Source: a virus
Direction: 5' to 3' (one strand)
DNA: 30,911 nucleotides
IMG/VR virus record: IMGVR_UViG_3300040751_000095
Span: 1-30,911 of that record
Each line of letters opens with the position of its first letter. The first letter of the stretch is position 1. Under the pieces are notes generated by a model, which saw only the letters and a program-made list of their open reading frames with translations, did no database searches and had not been told where the DNA came from. Below are positions 24,570 through 30,353 of the stretch, piece by piece. The position numbers were made by a program, and so were the translations under genes.

Positions 24570-24844
24570 TACGCTGTCTCCTCTTTCTCGTAGTACCATG
24601 CGTTAGGATCATCAGGTAATACACACGGCCTCCAGTGGTTAGGATTACCGTCATCACCAACAAGAGGTCTAAAGTCAAACATTTGTTTTAACGCATAAGC
24701 CTTGTCCCTAGCGTCACTGAGTTGTGACATACGCACATCCATCATCTCCATTGTGTCATCTACCAGTGCATCAATGGTGTTATATACTTCCAATAGGATT
24801 GCTACTTCATCACGGGTCAATTCTGTTTTGATTGCCTTAGTCAT
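24569..24844 (-). CDS. Small acidic helical protein, unknown
   Basis: 91 residues. TRDEVAILLEVYNTIDALVDD and MDVRMSQLSDARDKAYALKQ look like a helical pair, followed by a Pro/Trp-rich tail (HWRPCVLPDDPNAWYYEKEE). TAATG overlaps at both ends. No recognised domain. Confidence 0.65.
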   Translation of the reverse strand: MTKAIKTELTRDEVAILLEVYNTIDALVDDTMEMMDVRMSQLSDARDKAYALKQMFDFRPLVGDDGNPNHWRPCVLPDDPNAWYYEKEETA

Positions 24845-25059
24845 TATACTGTCTCCTCAATAAGAACGTAGCGTGTGTACTGCTGACCTGTCACAGGGTG
24901 CTTACCCTTAACGCCATCAATGCGGTAGCCTGACTTGCGTAGCTCAGAGATACGCTTAGTGAATGACTGGATGCTGTAGTCCAGCATAGCCTCACGCTGG
25001 GTCAGACCCTTGGTTGCACGAAGGTGTGTGATGATCTTAGAGTTTTGTGTGTTAGTCAT
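24844..25059 (-). CDS. Small winged-helix/HTH protein
   Basis: 71 residues from ATG 25059, which has GAGGAG eight bases upstream; an in-frame ATG at 25125 would overlap the preceding stop as TAATG and add 22 residues. The body reads as a helix-turn-helix with wing: KIITHLRATKGLTQREAMLD, SIQSFTKRISELRKSGYRI and a beta wing (YTRYVLIEE). This is a common phage/plasmid regulator-like fold. It is one of two small HTH proteins in this operon and the nearest thing here to a regulator. Target unknown. Confidence 0.75.
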   Translation of the reverse strand: MTNTQNSKIITHLRATKGLTQREAMLDYSIQSFTKRISELRKSGYRIDGVKGKHPVTGQQYTRYVLIEETV

Positions 25060-25124
25060 GTCTGTTTCTCCTCTGTTAGACATTTGTAGGTTAGTCGTTG
25101 TGTTAATCTGCGTCAATGTTACCA

Positions 25125-25277
25125 TTATGTCACGTTGCTATGTTGCAACACCTCTACCTTGATACCATCCATGCGGCTGTAAGTAGCAGCCAGCCTGTCT
25201 GCCTCGCTCATGTTTGTCACGGTGTGATAGCATATGGGTTTGTGAGTGATCTTGCTGGTCAGTATGATACGGATCAT
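25125..25277 (-). CDS. 50-residue protein, unknown
   Basis: Starts at ATG 25277, which overlaps the preceding stop (ATGA) and has GAGGAG upstream; the frame remains open to 25316. MIRIILTSKITHKPICYHTV suggests strands, followed by a helix (SEADRLAATYSRM) and a strand (GIKVEVLQ), a plausible small alpha/beta fold. Unrecognised. Confidence 0.6.
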   Translation of the reverse strand: MIRIILTSKITHKPICYHTVTNMSEADRLAATYSRMDGIKVEVLQHSNVT

Positions 25278-25447
25278 GTCTCTAGCTCCTCTTTCACTAA
25301 GTGGTACACTGTGCACCGATCCATATAATATTGCATGGCATCCATGTCAGTGTAGTCAGGTGCGTCCATGCAGGATATGTCAATGTCATTGTCGATCAGT
25401 TCCTTCAGCATGAGTAGCTGGTTTGATGTTAGTTCTAGCGTATACAT
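25274..25447 (-). CDS. 57-residue acidic protein, unknown
   Basis: Fills the gap before 25277. MYTLELTSNQLLMLKELIDN then a Met/Asp/Tyr-rich stretch (DAPDYTDMDAMQYYMDR) and a helix. The stop overlaps the next ATG (ATGA). Similar small acidic helical proteins are typical of phage early regions; function unknown. Confidence 0.6.
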   Translation of the reverse strand: MYTLELTSNQLLMLKELIDNDIDISCMDAPDYTDMDAMQYYMDRCTVYHLVKEELET

Positions 25448-25450
25448 TGT

Positions 25451-25645
25451 TTAGTCCTCCAGTATTTCATCTAAAGTTAGTTCAGTATCTAGCGTGTGCT
25501 TGTTGCACATCTCATCAAACACAGAAGCGGGATTTTCTTCAAAGAGGTGCTCATATATGTCCTCATCCTTTACATGGTCAGGTACTTCATACTCTGGATA
25601 CCAAGTATCTGTGCGTGTAAGTCTTAGTTTGATTGTCCTAGTCAT
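25451..25645 (-). CDS. 64-residue acidic protein, unknown
   Basis: A basic strand start (MTRTIKLRLTRTDTWYP) is followed by a strongly acidic helical remainder (VKDEDIYEHLFEENPASVFDE, ELTLDEILED). ATG overlaps the methyltransferase-like gene's stop (ATGA). The charge pattern resembles DNA-mimic-like early phage proteins, but that is only a suggestion from composition. Confidence 0.6.
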   Translation of the reverse strand: MTRTIKLRLTRTDTWYPEYEVPDHVKDEDIYEHLFEENPASVFDEMCNKHTLDTELTLDEILED

Positions 25646-26409
25646 TGCGCCATCTCCTCTACTGTCTGACTGTTAAACTCATAGACTGCCTTGGCAAACC
25701 CACGGGGTGTGGCAGATCGTATGTCTTTGGTGCGCTGTGACTTACCGCCCAGCTTCATCATGGCTGTGCTGTAACCGTTGCCATGGTACTTCTCAGGGTC
25801 AACAGATACCTTTGTAGGCATCACAAAGCCACCACCCGTCCATAGACAGGTCTTCTTTTTGTACGCATCAAACGGCGCGATGTACTCAGGCCAACGTGGA
25901 TGATCCGCCTCGCTGTAAGGGATGTACCCGCCGTACTCATACGGGTGGAACGAATAGTCAGGCTTGCGCCACTTAGTAGCTAAGACACTGACAGGGTTCT
26001 CCACAAAGTAGGGCACACCTAGGTCATCAAACAACTCACCGCACCACTTGGCATAGTTTACTGCCTTGGTCTGAAACTCAGGGTCACGCTCTGCTTTGCG
26101 CTTGAAGTGTGCTGCACCTGATACAGCCATATCAGTACAGACGGGGAAGGCCATGCCGAAAACTATAGGTGGGCCACCATCCATTTGACGTGTATAGAAA
26201 TCGTCATGTATTTGGTTCAAAGACTTATGATCGTGAAGATCAGCGTGAACGTAGGTGATAGAACCTTTACTACCTACAAATGTGTCTGTGTTTACGTTCT
26301 CTTTTGAGTGCTGGATGTCATAGGCGTAGCACTCATACCCTGCCTCTGCCCATGGCTTGAGTGCCTCACCTGTGAAGTCATAAAGACTAATTACGATACC
26401 TTTAGTCAT
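25642..26409 (-). CDS. Small DNA methyltransferase-like protein
   Basis: 255 residues from ATG 26409, with GAGGAT upstream; the frame is open to 26451. The N-terminus resembles a SAM-binding motif I (ISLYDFTGEALKPWAEAGY, 7-25) followed by YAYDIQH. FPVC (89-92) sits where C5 methyltransferases carry PC with the catalytic Cys, and FVENP (135-139) resembles the ENV motif. It is short and shows no clear target-recognition domain or final motif pair. It may methylate or otherwise modify cytosine in phage DNA, or be a related enzyme acting on nucleotides. Family assignment is tentative. Confidence 0.7.
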   Translation of the reverse strand: MTKGIVISLYDFTGEALKPWAEAGYECYAYDIQHSKENVNTDTFVGSKGSITYVHADLHDHKSLNQIHDDFYTRQMDGGPPIVFGMAFPVCTDMAVSGAAHFKRKAERDPEFQTKAVNYAKWCGELFDDLGVPYFVENPVSVLATKWRKPDYSFHPYEYGGYIPYSEADHPRWPEYIAPFDAYKKKTCLWTGGGFVMPTKVSVDPEKYHGNGYSTAMMKLGGKSQRTKDIRSATPRGFAKAVYEFNSQTVEEMAQ

Positions 26410-26410
26410 C

Positions 26411-26581
26411 TCAATATCCTCTCTCTCTTTGTAATGCTGTCGCCTGTTCATCAGTAACGTCCAGCAATATGTTCTTAACCTCTTCGCTAGTCAGGCCAAA
26501 ATGTCTAGCCACTTGCGCAATTGTTTTGTTGGTTGTGTCAAACATATCACACACATCCATGGGGTGCGGTTTATAGATCAT
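26411..26581 (-). CDS. 56-residue HTH protein
   Basis: Found in the gap. TNKTIAQVARHFGLTSEEVKN (17-37) is a textbook helix-turn-helix spacing, with short tails on both sides. ATG shares its A with the preceding stop (TGATG). It could be a small regulator or a DNA-binding accessory. No repressor family can be named. Confidence 0.65.
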   Translation of the reverse strand: MIYKPHPMDVCDMFDTTNKTIAQVARHFGLTSEEVKNILLDVTDEQATALQRERGY

Positions 26582-26901
26582 CAGTATACCCTCTTTGTCA
26601 GATAGATTATGAGCTTGTCCACATTGTCAAACTCTTCATGAAATGTCTTCATCCCCTCTGCGTCATAGCAGTCGTATGATAGTACAGGCCACTCTGGATC
26701 TTCTCGCATGGCAGGGTCTGCATAGTCCACGAATATCTGACAATAATTGCCGTGCTTCTCCTCTTTGAGCAGTGACGGGCAAGTGTCATTCTTCCACGAG
26801 CTATGCTCCCAGCCATGCGGTGACAATGCGTGAAAGAGTTTATTGAGTGTGTCATAATTGTCATAGTCTGCGTGTGGTACGTCTGCGATTGCGTAGATCA
26901 T
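26581..26901 (-). CDS. Unknown acidic protein, Trp/Tyr/Cys-rich
   Basis: 106 residues from ATG 26901, fixed by an ATGA overlap with the preceding gene; a further ATG at 26925 lies inside that gene. A run of strands and helices (MIYAIADVPHADYDNYDTL, HGWEHSSWKNDTCPSLL, YLTKRVY) with aromatic residues and three cysteines suggests a compact fold. Not recognised. Confidence 0.65.
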   Translation of the reverse strand: MIYAIADVPHADYDNYDTLNKLFHALSPHGWEHSSWKNDTCPSLLKEEKHGNYCQIFVDYADPAMREDPEWPVLSYDCYDAEGMKTFHEEFDNVDKLIIYLTKRVY

Positions 26902-27068
26902 TGGCTCACCCCCCCTAGCGTACATACTTTTACTGTTCCAGCGTCACCATCTGCTAGGTGTTGATCCAACATAAAGTAACTCTCTGCGGCATCCTCTGTG
27001 CCTACTTGATCCACATATGTGGTTTGATCCCCGTCAGGGAAGGTGAGTGTTATAACTTGCACTAGCAT
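26898..27068 (-). CDS. 56-residue protein, unknown
   Basis: Starts within the last bases of the papain-like candidate and ends in an ATGA overlap. MLVQVITLTFPDGDQTTYVD gives two strands, then a helix (EDAAESYFMLDQHL), then a strand (GTVKVCTL), consistent with a small alpha/beta fold. Unrecognised. Confidence 0.6.
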   Translation of the reverse strand: MLVQVITLTFPDGDQTTYVDQVGTEDAAESYFMLDQHLADGDAGTVKVCTLGGVSQ

Positions 27069-27499
27069 TTAAGTTTCTCCTCTTTGAGTTTCATCATCTT
27101 AATAAACTTGCTGTCATTGTCTGACATGTAGACGCCTTGAACACGCAACACCCTGCGCCGATCACGTTGCTTTGGTGCTGTGTCTACAGCTGTTGAGCCA
27201 TCCCTGTCCAGCAAGAGCACATGGCCCTCAACGTGTACCAAATAAGCCAGAGCCTCGCCCTTTGATGCAATTCTCTTGCGTATAGCTCCCACTGTGGTTT
27301 TGCCAGTCTTCACGCCCATCTTGGTTTTGACACTGCGCAGAGACCACATAGAGCGGATCGCACGTTGCAGGTCTCCAATCGTGTGAATGTATCGTGTAGC
27401 ATCATCCACGCCCAGCGCACGAGCTACAGCATAGCCGCACAGGTTTTTGTTGGGGTTGTCGGGGTTGTTGCTCCCGTCTCTAAGCGCTTGTCTATTCAT
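27062..27499 (-). CDS. Papain-like cysteine-protease-fold candidate
   Basis: 145 residues. C21 in KNLCGYAVARALG, H93 in VEGHVLLLDRDG and D106 in AVDTAP are spaced and embedded like the Cys-His-Asp of papain-like (NlpC/C39/transglutaminase-fold) enzymes. A basic middle (SVKTKMGVKTGKTTVGAIRKR) and a basic C-terminus (RDRRRVLRV, MMKLKEEKLKC) flank it. It could be a peptidase, deamidase or transferase acting on a host protein. Assignment is by pattern only. The ATG is at 27499; no strong ribosome-binding site. Confidence 0.55.
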   Translation of the reverse strand: MNRQALRDGSNNPDNPNKNLCGYAVARALGVDDATRYIHTIGDLQRAIRSMWSLRSVKTKMGVKTGKTTVGAIRKRIASKGEALAYLVHVEGHVLLLDRDGSTAVDTAPKQRDRRRVLRVQGVYMSDNDSKFIKMMKLKEEKLKC

Positions 27500-27502
27500 T
27501 GT

Positions 27503-27718
27503 TTAAACCTCCATCAGTCCATCGGTCTTGTGAAAATATATGTGATGACGCATTGCACCTTCATTCTTGTGCTTTGCTATACTGCCAATCTTTATATCCA
27601 GCTGGCCCGCCTCTGCTTCAACCCATACAGTGAGCCTGTCGGGATAGTCCAGCTTGAATTTAGCCAAAGCCCTTGCGGCGACTTCTATTGTGGTTGTGTC
27701 TATGTCTAAACGTGGCAT
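27503..27718 (-). CDS. Small phage protein, unknown
   Basis: 71 residues from ATG 27718, chosen because it begins right after the preceding stop with GAGGAT upstream (in-frame ATG 27742 is inside the neighbour). The pattern is a helix (TTTIEVAARALAKFKLDYP) then beta strands (RLTVWVEAEAGQLDIKIG). Unrecognised. Confidence 0.6.
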   Translation of the reverse strand: MPRLDIDTTTIEVAARALAKFKLDYPDRLTVWVEAEAGQLDIKIGSIAKHKNEGAMRHHIYFHKTDGLMEV

Positions 27719-27719
27719 G

Positions 27720-27821
27720 TCATTTATCCTCTTTGTTGTCATCTAATGGGAAATACATAAACGCAGCCCCAGCGATTGATAAGCCCAAACATAGGGCAAA
27801 GATTAAAAGTGTTGCTATCAT
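27720..27821 (-). CDS. 33-residue membrane microprotein
   Basis: MIATLLIFALCLGLSIAGAA is a single hydrophobic segment followed by FMYFPLDDNKEDK. It fits between the first and third genes of the leftward operon, one base from each. A short membrane peptide like a host-membrane modulator is possible. Its length makes it uncertain. Confidence 0.5.
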   Translation of the reverse strand: MIATLLIFALCLGLSIAGAAFMYFPLDDNKEDK

Positions 27822-27822
27822 G

Positions 27823-28545
27823 TTACACCTCTACCACAAAGCCGGATGTGTCACGCTTTGCTTTGCCCTTGGCATATAGCGCCACGATGTGACCACCTTT
27901 GGGATCCAAAATGCGCAGGTCATCCGCATCACCATTGACTACAGGCAAGCCGCTCCATGTTGGTTTTGTCATTGCTTCACGGAATACTACAGCCGCATTC
28001 ATACCAGCCGCCAAAGCTTTATCAAGTAATGCCGCATAAGATTTACTTGCGCCGCTATAGCTCCATGTCAGATGATAGTTTGGGATGTGTGAGACCTTGC
28101 GATTGGCGATCTTTGTGTAATCATAAAACGCCACCCGTGGGAACAATTCAAAGATAGTATAGCCATCAAGCTTTACCAATTCCCAGCGAATATCGGTTGT
28201 GCCATTCAATCGCACTACAGGCTGGATGCCACGCTTGTTGCAATAGGTTTGAAACTTGGCAATATCCTCCATGAGCTGTCGCATAAAGCCATCACGATCC
28301 CGATAAAACCATTGAGCCTTGCGTTCCCGTGCGGCTTGAACGCTATTCATTGCGCCACGTCCAGCCGTATTTAAACAAGCGTCAATGCATCCGGCTTGCT
28401 CTGCCATGCTGCAGGAGTTAAAAGCCTTGCCATCAACCATTACTTTCCACGGCGTCATGTATACGATCGCAGTAAGATATTCATCGCCATCACCTTTGAT
28501 TGTTTTTGCATTAGTGCCGACACCTAAGAGTTTATATTGTGACAT
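27823..28545 (-). CDS. GP88-family protein with cysteine cluster
   Basis: 240 residues, first gene of the leftward operon. ATG 28545 is preferred over a TTG at 28551; no strong ribosome-binding site precedes it. The pattern matches the 'gene product 88'/DUF7227-like phage family: GTNAKTIKGD near the start, C45-x7-C53-x3-C57 (SCSMAEQAGCIDACLN), AGRG, RLNGTTDI (112-119), FYDYTK (140-145) and a late KGKAK. The cysteine group could bind a metal or Fe-S cluster. Family function is unknown; a radical or redox activity is an idea only. Confidence 0.85.
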   Translation of the reverse strand: MSQYKLLGVGTNAKTIKGDGDEYLTAIVYMTPWKVMVDGKAFNSCSMAEQAGCIDACLNTAGRGAMNSVQAARERKAQWFYRDRDGFMRQLMEDIAKFQTYCNKRGIQPVVRLNGTTDIRWELVKLDGYTIFELFPRVAFYDYTKIANRKVSHIPNYHLTWSYSGASKSYAALLDKALAAGMNAAVVFREAMTKPTWSGLPVVNGDADDLRILDPKGGHIVALYAKGKAKRDTSGFVVEV

Positions 28546-28717
28546 GATCAATTCGCTTTCTGTTTTGCGTTACTTTCTGCAATCAATAGGGCAGAGATAA
28601 AAAGAGATGTAAAACAAAAAATACAATTCATGGGCAGAAACTTTAAAGCGTGACATTTGAGCAACATTAAAGATCCAGCTTTTTATCGTGCTATATAGTA
28701 GTGCAGAAGAGACGTAG

Positions 28718-28788
28718 CATATAAGAGCTTACTTATATAAGAGCCAGGACATATAAGAGCTTACTTATATAAGAGCCAGGACATATAA
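28718..28788. repeat. Tandem 32-bp repeat built of 16-bp iterons
   Basis: TATAAGAGC begins at 28720, 28736, 28752 and 28768, exactly 16 bp apart, with a partial fifth TATAA at 28784. The units alternate: TATAAGAGCTTACTTA then TATAAGAGCCAGGACA, twice. So two perfect 32-bp copies (28718-28749 and 28750-28781) arise from four half-units. Each TTACTTA half also forms a TATAAG...CTTATA dyad. Regular iterons like these bind replication initiators or regulators. Confidence 0.9.
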
Positions 28789-28800
28789 ATGTGATCACAT
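28789..28800. promoter_or_regulatory. TGTGATCACA palindrome, copy 1
   Basis: ATGTGATCACAT is a perfect 12-bp palindrome directly after the iteron array. The core TGTGATCACA is present three times in this region, which suggests a binding site for a dimeric regulator. It looks like two CRP half-sites (TGTGA/TCACA) with no spacer, so it is not a standard CRP site. Confidence 0.7.
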
Positions 28801-28850
28801 AAAAGAGGGGTATGGTATTTGTGATCACATATTGTAGGGGTAGGGTATTT
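28791..28850. repeat. Imperfect 30-bp tandem repeat
   Basis: Two adjacent 30-bp units (28791-28820 and 28821-28850) share the start GTGATCACATA and the pattern AGGGGTA.GGTATTT, differing at about four positions. They carry the first two palindromes, so palindrome duplication arose with the larger unit. Confidence 0.8.
28820..28829. promoter_or_regulatory. TGTGATCACA palindrome, copy 2
   Basis: Second perfect 10-bp core, exactly 30 bp from the first, about three helical turns, so proteins bound at both would lie on the same face. Flanks are part of the 30-bp repeat. Confidence 0.7.
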
Positions 28851-28861
28851 CATACACGGCT

Positions 28862-28875
28862 TTTGTGATCACAAA
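28862..28875. promoter_or_regulatory. TGTGATCACA palindrome, copy 3
   Basis: TTTGTGATCACAAA is the longest version, 14 bp perfect. It is 44 bp from copy 2 and about 20 bp before a TATAAT at 28895-28900. Confidence 0.7.
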
Positions 28876-29016
28876 CCTAAATGAAAAAAAGCCCTATAAT
28901 TTCACGTTATATTGATCCAAATGATGATGTAACAGTATATAATTCGCTATAAAACAACAGCTTACATAGATAAATCACCTAGTTTTGCGTGATAGTAGCA
29001 CAAAACATAGAAAAGA

Positions 29017-29041
29017 GGGGGTGTGCGTGGGCCACGGGGGG
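29017..29041. repeat. G-rich tract with CGTGGGCCACG hairpin
   Basis: GGGGG, GGG and GGGGGG runs fall within 25 bases of an otherwise AT-rich region, and CGTGG-G-CCACG (29026-29036) is an 11-bp hairpin between them. The runs could support a G-quadruplex or a protein-binding site on the plus strand. Confidence 0.6.
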
Positions 29042-29198
29042 TGTAGCGGTACGTATATATACACTAATACACACACGGGATTTTTAGCTTTGCCCTAGTT
29101 TTGCCTTAATTAGTCGTATACAAGGTGCATATATATCACACATTACTATAAAGTTGTAACATTTAGTAACTTCTTTACATGTATGTGCATTTTAGGGG

Positions 29199-29226
29199 TT
29201 GACCAGGGTGTTTCTATGAGTATAAC
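29199..29226 (+). promoter_or_regulatory. Rightward sigma-70-like promoter P1
   Basis: TTGACC (29199-29204), 16 bp, TATAAC (29221-29226): five of six matches in each box. It would start a transcript near 29233, with a long leader (about 350 bases) through the inverted-repeat cluster to the first small gene. Confidence 0.55.
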
Positions 29227-29245
29227 TGCGGAGCAGGAGCACACA

Positions 29246-29304
29246 GAGTAATACTCTTAGAGTTAAAACTAAAGTAAAGTAATAAATAAAGAAGAGTATT
29301 ACTC
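29246..29304. repeat. Paired GAGTAnTACTC palindromes
   Basis: GAGTAATACTC (29246-29256) and GAGTATTACTC (29294-29304) are each palindromic and are inverted relative to each other: the whole can fold with AGTAATACTCTT pairing to AAGAGTATTACT (12 bp, 33-bp loop). AGTAATACTCT returns a third time at 29490-29500. Operator or attenuator-like hairpin are both possible. Confidence 0.7.
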
Positions 29305-29357
29305 TATAAGAGAGTGTTACAAAAAGGATAGTGGACATAGGTAAGTTATAACTCTCT

Positions 29358-29384
29358 AAGTTTTAACTAAGAAAGTTTTAACTA
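29358..29384. repeat. Two direct AAGTTTTAACTA copies
   Basis: Copies at 29358-29369 and 29373-29384 are exactly 15 bp apart, just upstream of P2. A reverse copy of the core (AGTTAAAACT) is at 29261-29270. Confidence 0.75.
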
Positions 29385-29389
29385 TAGGG

Positions 29390-29419
29390 TTGACACTATT
29401 ATTGGTTATAATGTACACT
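29390..29419 (+). promoter_or_regulatory. Rightward sigma-70-like promoter P2
   Basis: TTGACA (29390-29395) is a perfect -35. The best-spaced -10 is TACACT (29414-29419, 18 bp). A better TATAAT (29407-29412) lies only 11 bp away, too close. GGGTTGAC is shared with P1. Both the TATACAAGT dyad and copies of AGTTTTAACTA flank it, as operators would. Confidence 0.55.
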
Positions 29420-29420
29420 A

Positions 29421-29449
29421 TATACAAGTAACACATATAAACTTGTATA
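29421..29449. promoter_or_regulatory. TATACAAGT/ACTTGTATA dyad at P2
   Basis: TATACAAGT (29421-29429) and ACTTGTATA (29441-29449) are perfect 9-bp inverted arms with an 11-base spacer. The dyad covers the predicted start of P2, where a repressor would block transcription. GTAACAC (29428) and GTGTTAC (29458, 29477) extend the symmetry. Confidence 0.65.
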
Positions 29450-29496
29450 AACAATAAGTGTTACACTAACTGGTACGTGTTACAGACTAAGTAATA

Positions 29497-29519
29497 CTCT
29501 CTCCTCCCTCACTCTCCTC
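29497..29519. other. Pyrimidine-rich tract
   Basis: Twenty-two of 23 bases are C or T on the plus strand (one A at 29511), so the minus strand is nearly all purine. It lies between P2 and the first small rightward gene. Such tracts can form triplex or single-stranded structure; no function is shown. Confidence 0.5.
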
Positions 29520-29579
29520 AGACTTAGTTTGCGGCACGTACCACTTTCTCCCCTTTGTATAATAAAAGTATTGACATTC

Positions 29580-29837
29580 ATGTCTAAACAAATAAAACTA
29601 TACGCATCTGATTCCGTATTAGAAGAGTTTTACTCTGCTTTAGCGTCAAATGATGTAAGAGCTTTCCAGCGTGTACACATTCCTCGTAGTGAAGTGTTCT
29701 ACACTAGAGCACACCTACAGGAAGTCTTCCCTGATAAAGAGTTAACCTTAGATTACGTAGAACGAATGATGTATTTAGAAGGTCTACTTGATCGTAATGA
29801 CGTATTAGACCCCGATAGAGAGCGAGACTATGGCTAG
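29580..29837 (+). CDS. Small protein, first of the rightward small-gene block
   Basis: 85 residues from ATG 29580; a TTG at 29529 is in frame but much less likely. The ribosome-binding site is weak, as if on a near-leaderless message. Two helices (SDSVLEEFYSALASNDVRAFQ, LTLDYVERMMYLEGLLDRN) with an acidic tail. It overlaps the HNH gene by 8 bases. Unrecognised. Confidence 0.7.
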   Translation: MSKQIKLYASDSVLEEFYSALASNDVRAFQRVHIPRSEVFYTRAHLQEVFPDKELTLDYVERMMYLEGLLDRNDVLDPDRERDYG

Positions 29838-30075
29838 AGACTATAAGAAAGAGTATGCTAACTACCAGGGTAAGCCTGCTCAGATAAAGAAACGTGCATC
29901 TCGTAACTCTGCTCGTGCTAAACTCTCTGCTGGTGGTGCTGTTAGGAAGGGTGATGGCAAAGACGTACATCACAAGGATGGCAATCCTAAGAATAATAAG
30001 AGCTCTAACCTAGCAGTAACTACAAAAGCTAAGAACCGTAGCTTCCCTCGTAATAGCAGAGCAGGTAAAGCGTAA
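29830..30075 (+). CDS. HNH endonuclease
   Basis: 81 residues, very basic. The HNH core is VHHKDGNPKNNKSSNLAV (46-63) with both His and the later Asn present; the N-terminus (DYKKEYANYQGKPAQIKKRA) is basic and helical. In many marine podophages a small HNH gene precedes the terminase and capsid block and may help packaging. A homing or nicking role is the alternative. TAATG-coupled to the next gene. Confidence 0.88.
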   Translation: MARDYKKEYANYQGKPAQIKKRASRNSARAKLSAGGAVRKGDGKDVHHKDGNPKNNKSSNLAVTTKAKNRSFPRNSRAGKA

Positions 30076-30353
30076 TGGCTGTCGAGTACAGAGGAGAGAA
30101 GTTTGCAGGTTACAACAAGCCCAAGCGTACCCCTAAGCACCCTACCAAGTCACACGCTGTCCTTGCCAAGGAAGGTGATACCATTAAGCTCATCCGCTTT
30201 GGTGAGCAGGGAGCATCCACAGCAGGCAAGCCTAAAGCGGGTGAATCTGATCGCATGAAGAAGAAACGTGCAAGCTTTAAAGCTAGACACGCAAAGAACA
30301 TCTCTAAGGGTAAGATGAGTGCAGCTTACTGGGCAGATAAGGTGAAGTGGTAA
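30075..30353 (+). CDS. Lysine-rich DUF6321-like protein
   Basis: 92 residues. YRGEKFAGYNKPKRTPKHPTK, KLIRFGEQGAS and KKKRASFKARHAKNISKGKM lead to the end AYWADKVKW, a pattern I recognise from small phage proteins of the DUF6321 type. About a quarter of residues are Lys or Arg, so DNA binding or virion-internal packaging is plausible. Coupled by TAATG at both ends. Confidence 0.75.
   Translation: MAVEYRGEKFAGYNKPKRTPKHPTKSHAVLAKEGDTIKLIRFGEQGASTAGKPKAGESDRMKKKRASFKARHAKNISKGKMSAAYWADKVKW

Larger units (their letters stand above)
28546..29579. other. Divergent intergenic control region
   Basis: About 1 kb without a convincing gene, between the leftward block and the rightward small-gene block. 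It is AT-rich and holds, left to right: 16-bp iterons, three TGTGATCACA palindromes, an imperfect 30-bp tandem repeat, a G-rich hairpin, two rightward sigma-70-like promoters, inverted GAGTAnTACTC elements, repeated AGTTTTAACTA and GTGTTAC words, a TATACAAGT dyad, and a pyrimidine-rich tract. I see no tRNA or other RNA gene. Its make-up fits a regulatory switch and/or replication origin. Confidence 0.75.

Noticed and set aside
28718-28850. CRISPR-like array
   Set aside because: Units are 16/32 and 30 bp with no unique spacers between copies, so they are iterons and tandem duplications.
28893-28920. Leftward promoter TTGGAT-16-TATAGG
   Set aside because: Each box has only about four of six matches, which is near chance in this AT-rich stretch, so it is not listed.
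29407-29412. TATAAT paired with TTGACA 29390-29395 as a promoter
   Set aside because: The spacing is only 11 bp, too short for sigma-70. TACACT at 18 bp is the better partner.
29529-29579. TTG start at 29529 for the first small rightward gene
   Set aside because: It would extend the protein by 17 residues; ATG 29580 gives a normal N-terminus.
28546-29579. tRNA or attP core in the intergenic region or near the integrase
   Set aside because: I looked for cloverleaf-like arms and the TTCGA-type T-loop and saw none. No defensible att core can be named without the host genome.
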